Shown: positions 1 to 5,557 of the stretch, piece by piece
Numbering within the stretch: position 1 is the first letter of the stretch
Layout: every line of letters begins with the position of its first letter
NCBI GenBank assembly: GCA_016929875.1
Contig: JAFGHZ010000083.1
Location: 1-12,064, forward strand
DNA from: Dehalococcoidales bacterium
GTDB taxonomy: Bacteria > Chloroflexota > Dehalococcoidia > Dehalococcoidales > Fen-1064
Reading direction: 5' to 3'
DNA: 12,064 nt
Position numbers and translations under genes: made by a program
The notes under the pieces: generated by a model
What the model saw: only the letters and a program-made list of their open reading frames with translations
Databases searched by the model: none
Told to the model about the DNA's origin: nothing

Positions 1-53
1 CCACGACCTAGAGTTTATGAATCTCTCGCTCTAACCTACTGAGCTATCCCACC
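1..53 (-). tRNA. tRNA-Met (CAT anticodon), 5' part, cut by window edge
   Basis: Read on the minus strand from base 53, the sequence has a 7-base acceptor strand (GGTGGGA), the T8-A9 pair, a 4-bp D stem (GCTC/GAGC) around AGTAGGTTA, and an anticodon loop TTCATAA giving anticodon CAT at bases 17-19. A variable loop (AGGTC) follows, then the first bases of a T stem (GTGG) before the window ends. CAT can be elongator Met, initiator Met or lysidine-modified Ile; the three G-C pairs typical of the initiator anticodon stem are absent, so it is elongator Met or Ile2. The last anticodon-stem pair (31-39) is A opposite A, leaving four good pairs. The T arm and 3' end are outside the window, so integrity cannot be confirmed. 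Confidence 0.75.
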
Positions 54-81
54 CGGTAATATTTTATAACGAATGTAAATG

Positions 82-131
82 GAGGACAAGGGCTTATGAG
101 TCCTCTGCTCTACCAACTGAGCTATCCTGCC
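82..131 (-). pseudogene. Decayed tRNA-Met-like gene (5' half only)
   Basis: From base 131 on the minus strand there is a normal tRNA 5' half: acceptor GGCAGGA, T8-A9, D stem GCTC/GAGC with loop AGTTGGTA, and an anticodon loop CTCATAA with CAT at bases 96-98. The 3' half is wrong. The expected 39-43 strand (GCCCT) does not pair with 27-31 (GAGGA), no T loop of the TTCRA type follows, and no strand complementary to the acceptor (TCCTGCC) or CCA appears before the next tRNA starts at base 53. Instead GAGGAC at 105-100 pairs perfectly with GTCCTC at 87-82, making a different hairpin. A good promoter lies just upstream, so it is probably still transcribed as the leader of the downstream tRNA. It looks like a truncated copy; assembly error is the main alternative. 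Confidence 0.6.
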
Positions 132-140
132 ACTCAAACA

Positions 141-169
141 AATATAACAAAATACGCTTGAATCGTCAA
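141..169 (-). promoter_or_regulatory. Sigma70-type promoter of the tRNA unit
   Basis: On the minus strand, TTGACG (bases 169-164) and TATATT (146-141) are separated by exactly 17 bases. Transcription would start near base 134, three bases before the 5' end of the tRNA-like sequence at 131, as expected for a tRNA promoter. The promoter lies back to back with the ribosome binding site of the plus-strand gene beginning at base 190. Confidence 0.6.
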
Positions 170-189
170 ACATTCACAGGAGGTAAAAG

Positions 190-1044
190 GTGGAACTGAA
201 AGGCAGCAAAACCGAAGAAATTTTGCACAGGTCTCTCGTCATGGAATTGCGGGCACATTTCCTGTATCGGAAATTTGCAGGGGTAGCGCGTGAGACCGGG
301 CTGGCACCAATCGCGGACATGTTCGATTCCACCGCACAAAATGAAATGGAGCACGCCGGCCACGAGTCCGATTTCATCGGCGAGATTGGCGATATCGTCG
401 AAAACCTCCAGCGGGCAATTGAAAGCGAGCACAAGCAGGTTGCCAGATTTTATCCCGAAGCGGCGGAAATAGCCGCGAAGGAAGGGTTCACTGAGATTGC
501 CGACTTCTTCCGCAGGGTCACGAAAGTGGAAGCGAACCACGAGAAAAACTTCAAAGAACTGCTGGACGGTCTGAACGCGGGAGCGGAGTTTGCCGGCAGG
601 ACAGTCGGGCATTCCGCAGTGGAAATGGCACAGCTGATGCTGCCGGAGCAGGCAAACCCGGCAGGCTTCGTACACGGCGGCGAGATGATGAAGTTGATGG
701 ACAATGCCGCCGGAGTAGTCGCTGCCCGCCATGCGCACTCCAACGTCGTTACCGCCAGAGTGGACGATATCGTATTTCACAAACCCGTACGTGTCGGAAA
801 TCTGGTCATCATCAATGCCAAACTCATATTCACCAGTCGCTCCTCGATGGAAGTGCGAGTAGAAGTGGAGGCAGAAAGCCTGACCACCGAGGAAAGAATC
901 CCTGTTTTGACCGCTAATTTCGTGATGGTGGCACTCGACCCCGAAGGTAAACCGACTGCGATACCGAAGCTCGCCCTGCTTACCGAGGAAGAAGAAAAAC
1001 TCTTCGCCGGAGCTGACGAGAAATACAGGGCGAGGAAGAAATAA
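190..1044 (+). CDS. Rubrerythrin-like diiron domain fused to hotdog acyl-CoA thioesterase
   Basis: The 284-residue protein has two domains. Residues 1-128 read as a rubrerythrin/ferritin-like four-helix bundle, with ligand-type residues E19, E52 and H55 (ExEHA), E80, and E114/H117 (ExxH). Residue 83, where Desulfovibrio rubrerythrin has the ligand Glu97 (within GEHHE), is Gln here (SEHKQ). Residues about 138-265 match the YciA/ACOT hotdog thioesterases: N156, the HGG turn at 162-164, D171 in MDNAAG, VTARVDDIVF, then a sheet ending in FVMVALDPEGKP. The usual C-terminal rubredoxin domain is absent; the thioesterase takes its place. No signal peptide, so cytoplasmic. The GTG start at 190 follows AGGAGGT (178-184) at good spacing. 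The domain calls are firm. The physiological substrate, and whether the diiron site works as a peroxidase or oxidase, are unknown. Confidence 0.88.
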   Translation: MELKGSKTEEILHRSLVMELRAHFLYRKFAGVARETGLAPIADMFDSTAQNEMEHAGHESDFIGEIGDIVENLQRAIESEHKQVARFYPEAAEIAAKEGFTEIADFFRRVTKVEANHEKNFKELLDGLNAGAEFAGRTVGHSAVEMAQLMLPEQANPAGFVHGGEMMKLMDNAAGVVAARHAHSNVVTARVDDIVFHKPVRVGNLVIINAKLIFTSRSSMEVRVEVEAESLTTEERIPVLTANFVMVALDPEGKPTAIPKLALLTEEEEKLFAGADEKYRARKK

Positions 1045-1088
1045 TATTCCGTATATCGTCCGCAAAAATCTCCAGGGAGGATAGGTGC

Positions 1089-1874
1089 ATGAAGAGAGTG
1101 ATAATCCCGACGGTCCTGATGCTGGTTATGATTATCTCGTTAACGGGCTGTAGCGGCACTATCGGCTCACCGGTCACCGGCAGCGGCACCATAGAAACCA
1201 GGACTCTTGATTATGCCGACTTCACCAGGCTGGAAATCGACAATGCCTTCGAGGCTGAAATAACCAGGGCGGACTCTTTCGCTCTCTCGATTACCACCAA
1301 TACCAATATCTTCGATTACCTGGACATCAGGAAATCCGGCAGTACCCTGCACATCGGATTGCAAAGGAACCACACCTACATCAACACCACTCAGAAAGCC
1401 GTCATTACTATGCCCGACCTGTTAAGCCTCGTTGTTTCCGGGGCTTCGAAAACGCAGATTACCGGCTTCAGTTCTACTTCTACCACCGTGTTCGAAGTCT
1501 CCGGCGCCAGCCGCCTGGAACTGACGGATATAAAAACAGGGAACTGCCATATCGAAGTATCGGGTGCCAGCCGGATGAGCGGCAATTTGACGATAGCGGA
1601 CGGTAACTTCAATATCTCCGGCGCCAGCACTATCGAATTGACAGGTACTGCCGAAAGCATCACCGCGGATATCTCGGGCGCCAGCGGCGGTAAACTGGAG
1701 CTGTTACCGATGGTCAATGGTAATTTCAGGGTCAGCGGTGCCAGCAATGCCACTATCGCCGTCAGTGGCAGATTGGATGCCAATGTCAGCGGCGCTTCCA
1801 GAATGTATTACAGCGGCAACCCGACCCTGCGGAATATCAGTGTTACCTCGGCTTCGACTTTTACGAAGAAGTAA
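1089..1874 (+). CDS. DUF2807 / GIN-domain putative adhesin lipoprotein
   Basis: A 261-residue protein with a lipoprotein signal: charged MKR, a hydrophobic stretch, then the lipobox LTGC with Cys21 as the lipidated residue. The rest resembles the putative auto-transporter adhesin head GIN domain family (DUF2807), a beta-helix fold. The motif (V/I)SGAS recurs seven times, with Ser at residues 117, 138, 158, 177, 196, 216 and 234, i.e. every 18-21 residues, as expected for one turn of a beta helix; a degenerate TSAS follows at 253. The protein should be anchored on the outer face of the membrane. The ATG at 1089 follows AGGGAGG (1074-1080) with an 8-base gap. The upstream gene ends 44 bases away with no visible terminator, so co-transcription is likely. 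The family is recognised from its motif pattern; the biological role is not known. Confidence 0.85.
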   Translation: MKRVIIPTVLMLVMIISLTGCSGTIGSPVTGSGTIETRTLDYADFTRLEIDNAFEAEITRADSFALSITTNTNIFDYLDIRKSGSTLHIGLQRNHTYINTTQKAVITMPDLLSLVVSGASKTQITGFSSTSTTVFEVSGASRLELTDIKTGNCHIEVSGASRMSGNLTIADGNFNISGASTIELTGTAESITADISGASGGKLELLPMVNGNFRVSGASNATIAVSGRLDANVSGASRMYYSGNPTLRNISVTSASTFTKK

Positions 1875-1881
1875 TCTCTTC

Positions 1882-1902
1882 CCGGGGTGGATATTACCCC
1901 AG
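1882..1902. terminator. Possible bidirectional hairpin between convergent genes
   Basis: GGGGT (1884-1888) pairs with ACCCC (1896-1900) across a 7-base loop, lying between the stop of the GIN lipoprotein gene (1874) and the stop of uvrC (1894-1896), which it overlaps. On the minus strand the stem can extend by a T-G wobble and a C-G pair. Neither side has a run of T, so an intrinsic terminator is only possible, not convincing. Confidence 0.3.
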
Positions 1903-3726
1903 TTGCTCTTTCAATCTCTCCGCCAGTGCGGGAGTGATGCCTTTTACCGCCTTCAAATCTTCCAGCGAGGCGTCCCTGATAGCTCTCGTCGTGCCGAACT
2001 GTTTTAACAGAGCCCTTTTACGCCGGGGCCCGATACCGTTTATGCCGTCGAGTGACGACGTGAACGTCTTCTTCCTGTGTACCTTCGTGAAATAAGCGAC
2101 GGCAAAGCGATGTGCCTCGTCACGCAGGTGCTGGAGCAGCTGGAGTCCGGGCGAATTACGCGGCAGGACAATTGCGCTTTTACGACCCGGGACGAAAATC
2201 TCCTCGTTCTCCTTCGCCAGGCTGGCGACGAGTATTTTATCGGCACCGGCTTCTTTCATCGCCGACGCAGCGATATTGAGTTGGCCCTTCCCGCCGTCGA
2301 TGAGGACGAGGTCGGGCAAAATTCCCCAGGTCTCCCCCGCAGGCTTATCGGAGACGACATGTTTGAAGCGGCGGCTGAGCACCTCTTGCAGCATTGCATA
2401 ATCATTGGCTCCGGGCACTGTTTTGATACGGAAGCGGCGATAGTGGGAAGTTTTCGGTCTGCCGTTTTCGAAGACGACCATGCTCCCTACCGCCTCTTTA
2501 CCCTGGATATTGGAGATATCATAGCCTTCTAACCGAACAGGTAAATTTGACAGACCGAGTTTCTCCTGTAATTCTTTCAGAGCACTATCCAGTGCCGATG
2601 GAGCGGCGAGTTGCTTGATTTTCATCTGCCGTAAGCCCTGCGCGGCGTTCTCAGCGACAATCTGCAACAGCTTTTTCTTATCGCCTTTTTCCGGTACAAA
2701 AATCCTGACGATACCCTGTCTTTTCTTTTTGAGCCATTCCTGAACAGCTTCCCTATCTTCGATGGGGTACTGGAGCAGTAGTAACGGCGGGACATAGGTA
2801 GCGGAACTGTAAAACTGCTTCACGAAGCTGGTCATAATCTGCGACGGCTCCTCGGCGCTGGTACCGGTCAGGGCGAAACTCTCCCTGCCGATGAGCTTTC
2901 CCCCACGCACGAAGAACACCTGCACATAAGCCTGGTCCCTATCGGTAACGAAGGCAATCGCATCTTCTTCACCGCTGACTTTAGCAGCAACCTTCTGTCC
3001 CTCGATGACATCCCTGATAGCGCGAATGCGGTCGCGCAGCTTCGTCGCTTTTTCGAAGTCCAAAACTTCGGCGGCTGCGTTCATCTGTCGCTCGAGCTCA
3101 CGAACGACTTTTTCCCCTTTGCCTTCCAGAAAGAGACTGACCTGTGTCATCGCTTCCCGATATTCTTCTTTATCGACAGCGCCGATGCAGGGCGCCAGAC
3201 AATGCCCGAGATGATATTTGAGGCAGGGCTGTTTGTCCGTACCGGTAATATTCCGGCTGCAGGTGCGGAGACGGAATATGCCCTCCAGCACTTTCAGGGT
3301 CTGCTTCACCGACCTAACATTGGTAAACGGGCCGAAGTAGCGGGCCCCGTCGTCCCTCAAACGCCGTGTAAGCGAAATCGCGGGCCAGTCTTCGTTAATA
3401 TCGATTCTGATATAAGGATAGGTTTTATCGTCCTTAAATCGCACGTTATAGTGCGGCCGGTACCTTTTAATGAGATTATTTTCCAGGATGAGTGCTTCAT
3501 ACTCGGAAGAGGTAATAAAGAATTCCAGCTCATTGACCTCGGCAACCAGCTGCTGGATTTTCGGAGCGAGCTTCGAGGAAGCCTGAAAGTAAGAGCGGAC
3601 CCTGTTATTCAGGTCGGCGGCTTTACCGACATAAAGAATCGTGCCGTCGGCGCCTTTCATCAGGTAAACACCCGGGCTGGTCGGTAACTGTTTCAACTGC
3701 TCGTTTATCAGGTTACCTGTCACCAT
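1894..3726 (-). CDS. uvrC: Excinuclease ABC subunit C
   Basis: UvrC makes both incisions beside a lesion in nucleotide excision repair, acting on the UvrB-DNA complex. The 610-residue length is typical. The N-terminal GIY-YIG nuclease has Y21 (GVY), Y32 (LYVGKA), R42 and E82 (LILENN). Four cysteines, C156, C168, C176 and C180, have spacings of 12, 8 and 4, the same as the iron-sulfur cysteines of E. coli UvrC. A UVR helix pair (about 205-240) follows for UvrB contact. The C-terminal RNase H-like nuclease shows D403 (YDISN), D477 (LIDGGKGQ) and H539 (DEAHRF). The C-terminus (about 555-610) holds two helix-hairpin-helix motifs. GGAGG (3733-3729) is only two bases from the ATG at 3726, but five from the in-frame GTG at 3723, so the true start may be one codon in. 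It lies 87 bases after rho on the same strand, with no obvious separate promoter. Confidence 0.97.
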   Translation of the reverse strand: MVTGNLINEQLKQLPTSPGVYLMKGADGTILYVGKAADLNNRVRSYFQASSKLAPKIQQLVAEVNELEFFITSSEYEALILENNLIKRYRPHYNVRFKDDKTYPYIRIDINEDWPAISLTRRLRDDGARYFGPFTNVRSVKQTLKVLEGIFRLRTCSRNITGTDKQPCLKYHLGHCLAPCIGAVDKEEYREAMTQVSLFLEGKGEKVVRELERQMNAAAEVLDFEKATKLRDRIRAIRDVIEGQKVAAKVSGEEDAIAFVTDRDQAYVQVFFVRGGKLIGRESFALTGTSAEEPSQIMTSFVKQFYSSATYVPPLLLLQYPIEDREAVQEWLKKKRQGIVRIFVPEKGDKKKLLQIVAENAAQGLRQMKIKQLAAPSALDSALKELQEKLGLSNLPVRLEGYDISNIQGKEAVGSMVVFENGRPKTSHYRRFRIKTVPGANDYAMLQEVLSRRFKHVVSDKPAGETWGILPDLVLIDGGKGQLNIAASAMKEAGADKILVASLAKENEEIFVPGRKSAIVLPRNSPGLQLLQHLRDEAHRFAVAYFTKVHRKKTFTSSLDGINGIGPRRKRALLKQFGTTRAIRDASLEDLKAVKGITPALAERLKEQLG

Positions 3727-3752
3727 GACCTCCGCATTTTTGTTTATCTACC

Positions 3753-3772
3753 ATTCCAGCGGAGGCTGGAAT
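3753..3772. repeat. REP-like palindromic hairpin between rho and uvrC
   Basis: ATTCCAGC (3753-3760) and GCTGGAAT (3765-3772) form a perfect 8-bp stem with a GGAG loop. The flanks (minus strand TGG before, GG after) resemble the GGATTCC...GGAATG shape of small dispersed palindromes in many bacteria. There is no T run directly after the stem on either strand, so it is a poor intrinsic terminator. It lies in the untranslated spacer between rho and uvrC and could act as a processing or stabilising hairpin in that mRNA. Confidence 0.6.
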
Positions 3773-3813
3773 CCATAAAAAATGTCATCCAGAATGATTA
3801 AAACTCGGCGCTC

Positions 3814-5151
3814 CTAATCGACGTCTTTAGTAAGATTTACCAGGAACTCGGCATTGGTCTTCGCTCTTTTGAGACGTTCCAGCACTCTCTCTGTAGCTTC
3901 GACAAAGTTCACGGAATCGGCGGAAATCATTGCCGCCATACGCCGCAGTAGCCACACCTTCTGTAAGGTGGATTCATCAATCAGCAGCTCTTCGCGCCTG
4001 GTGCCGCTGAGTTCGATATCGATGGCAGGATAAATACGGCGTTGCGCGAGGCGTCGGTCGAGGTGCACTTCCATATTACCCGTGCCTTTGAACTCTTCGT
4101 AAATAAGGTCGTCCATACGGCTGCCGGTATCTACCAGACAGGTGGCAAGGATGGTCAGGCTGCCGCCTTCGGCAGTGTTTCTGGCAGCGCCGAAAAAGCG
4201 CTTGGCGGGGTGAAGTGCCGCCGGGTCGATACCGCCGGAGAGCGTACGTCCGCTCGACGGCATCGCCAGGTTATAAGCACGCGTCAGACGGGTAATCCCG
4301 TCCAGCAGGATAACCACGTCTTTGCCGCTTTCCACAATGCGCTTTGCCCTTTCTAGAGCCAGTTCTGCCACGCGGGTATGGTTCTCGACCGGTTCGTCGA
4401 AGGTAGCGGCGACAACTTCGCCTTTGACGGAGCGCCGCATATCCGTAACCTCTTCGGGCCGTTCGCCGATGAGGCAAACGAGCAAGTGAATATCGTCATA
4501 ATTGGTAGTGATGGCATTGGCAATGGATTTGAGCAGTATAGTTTTGCCGGCTTTCGGCGGAGAAACAATCAGTCCGCGCTGTCCTCTGCCGACAGGAGCT
4601 ATCAAATTGAGGAGTCGGGTCGAGAGACTGTTCCCCGGGATTTCCAGATTAATCAGTCTATCGGGGAAAGTAGGAGTCAGAGAAGCGAAGTAAGGACGGT
4701 TTTTAGCATTTTCGGCATTGAGGTCGTTAATGGCTTCGATTCTGAGCAGACTGATGTATTTTTCCCCTGCTCTGGCAGGCCTGCCCTGTCCGGTAACCTT
4801 ATCGCCGTTGCGCAGACCGAAACGCCTGATTTGCGACTGGGAAACATAAATATCGGACTGGCTGGGAAGTAAAGTGCTCTGTCGTAAAAAGCCATAGCCG
4901 TCCGGCATTATTTCCAGAATGCCGCTACAGACAAGGCTGTTCTGTGATTCGGTTGCCGGGCTGTTCTGTGATTCGGCAGCCGGGTTGCTCTGCGACTCGG
5001 CAGCCGGGTTGCTCTGTGCTTCGGCACCCGCTTGCAGCAGGCGTCTGATAATTTCCGGCTTCTCCATGTTCGAGCAGTCAAATAGCTCCATTTCTTTCGC
5101 TATCTCGAGTAGCTCTTCCTTACTTTTGTTTTCCAATTGACTGATATCCAT
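3814..5151 (-). CDS. rho: Transcription termination factor Rho
   Basis: Rho is a hexameric RNA-dependent helicase that ends transcription of untranslated RNA. From ATG 5151 it has 445 residues. Residues 1-41 match the Rho N-terminal helical domain; a Ser/Asn/Pro/Ala/Glu/Gln-rich linker follows, coded by a 24-bp tandem repeat. The RNA-binding cold-shock-like domain comes next (GYGFLR, SDIYVS). The ATPase core has Walker A PPKAGKT (198-204), Walker B VVILLDG, the Q-loop stretch around SGGIDPAALH and the conserved EEFKGTGNMEVHLDR. All catalytic motifs look intact. An in-frame upstream ATG at 5205 exists, but ATG 5151 is preceded by GGAGG at an ideal 7-base spacing and starts the conserved domain, so it is preferred. 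A promoter and a structured leader lie between it and pyrG. Confidence 0.97.
   Translation of the reverse strand: MDISQLENKSKEELLEIAKEMELFDCSNMEKPEIIRRLLQAGAEAQSNPAAESQSNPAAESQNSPATESQNSLVCSGILEIMPDGYGFLRQSTLLPSQSDIYVSQSQIRRFGLRNGDKVTGQGRPARAGEKYISLLRIEAINDLNAENAKNRPYFASLTPTFPDRLINLEIPGNSLSTRLLNLIAPVGRGQRGLIVSPPKAGKTILLKSIANAITTNYDDIHLLVCLIGERPEEVTDMRRSVKGEVVAATFDEPVENHTRVAELALERAKRIVESGKDVVILLDGITRLTRAYNLAMPSSGRTLSGGIDPAALHPAKRFFGAARNTAEGGSLTILATCLVDTGSRMDDLIYEEFKGTGNMEVHLDRRLAQRRIYPAIDIELSGTRREELLIDESTLQKVWLLRRMAAMISADSVNFVEATERVLERLKRAKTNAEFLVNLTKDVD
4937..5032 (-). repeat. 4 x 24-bp tandem repeat inside rho linker
   Basis: Four head-to-tail 24-base units occur at 4937-4960, 4961-4984, 4985-5008 and 5009-5032. 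Units 1 and 2 differ at very few bases; unit 4 is the most diverged. Being a multiple of three, the array keeps frame and codes an 8-residue unit of the form AESQSNPA in the linker between the N-terminal domain and the RNA-binding domain of Rho. Copy number could change by slippage without breaking the gene. Confidence 0.9.
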
Positions 5152-5478
5152 TTTTTGACCTCCGCCCGAACTTCCTCTGTTCGAATGTTGTAGATTCGTT
5201 TTCAATCGATTTTACAATGATGATAATCGTCTATATTAAGAATGTGAATATAAAAGAGCAAAATCAAGCGTGCTCACTAAAACGGCCCGGCATCTCAGTT
5301 ACTCATCATCGAGAGATGCTTCCTCGATCACTGAGGAAACGGCTGGCGCCGGCATCGGTAAACGGACGGTTCCCGTCCGTAATAATACATTTGAGACAAC
5401 GTTGGAATATATGCTACCGCTTTTCGGGCGGAAATACAACAGCGGGGATTCATAAATACCGGCTTGTGCGAGTAATTC
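5152..5478 (-). promoter_or_regulatory. Long structured 5' leader of rho (candidate attenuation region)
   Basis: If transcription starts near 5478, rho has an untranslated leader of about 325 bases. In transcription order it contains CCGC/GCGG (5431-5428 with 5420-5417), a perfect 8-bp hairpin with a 3-base loop (5380-5362), a perfect 6-bp hairpin with a 7-base loop (5338-5320), a 7-bp pair with a 16-base loop (5319-5290), and GAGCA/TGCTC (5275-5256) followed by TTTT. No convincing gene lies here: the 64-codon reading frame at 5299-5493 has no ribosome binding site. Rho is known to autoregulate through its leader in E. coli, so an attenuator is plausible but is inferred. The 5380-5362 hairpin could instead end pyrG transcripts. 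Confidence 0.45.
5159..5163 (-). promoter_or_regulatory. Ribosome binding site that sets the rho start
   Basis: GGAGG on the minus strand is followed by TC and five A before ATG at 5151, a 7-base spacing. No comparable site precedes the in-frame ATG at 5205. This supports the shorter 445-residue Rho. Confidence 0.8.
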
Positions 5479-5484
5479 AGATTG

Positions 5485-5513
5485 ATTATACATCTACATT
5501 ATGTCTTTTGCAA
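5485..5513 (-). promoter_or_regulatory. Sigma70-type promoter for rho
   Basis: On the minus strand TTGCAA (5513-5508) and a perfect TATAAT (5490-5485) are spaced by 17 bases. It lies 45-73 bases after the pyrG stop codon and points at rho, with a start expected near 5478. Rho is thus probably expressed independently of pyrG. Confidence 0.6.
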
Positions 5514-5557
5514 CTATCTTTATGGCGTTCCCTCGCTGTAAGCAGGATATAACCATC

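Noticed and set aside
166..1065. 299-codon open frame on the minus strand opposite the diiron-thioesterase gene
   Set aside because: It is antisense to a clear two-domain protein, is rich in Phe, His and Cys with no recognisable domain, and has no ribosome binding site. It is a shadow of the plus-strand codon pattern.
2077..2532. 151-codon plus-strand frame inside uvrC
   Set aside because: Antisense to the catalytic C-terminal nuclease of UvrC; no domain, no ribosome binding site.
4937..5032. 24-bp repeats considered as a CRISPR array
   Set aside because: Units are directly adjacent with no unique spacers and are in frame within rho; only four copies and no cas genes.
5151..5205. Longer rho starting at ATG 5205
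   Set aside because: The extra 18 residues are not rho-like and have no ribosome binding site, whereas ATG 5151 has GGAGG at ideal spacing.
5299..5493. 64-codon minus-strand frame between pyrG and rho
   Set aside because: Its start overlaps the predicted rho start-site region, lacks a Shine-Dalgarno sequence, and the translation looks random. A leader peptide cannot be fully excluded.
5217..5552. 111-codon plus-strand frame in the pyrG-rho spacer
   Set aside because: No ribosome binding site or domain-like sequence; it lies over the rho leader hairpins and promoter on the other strand.
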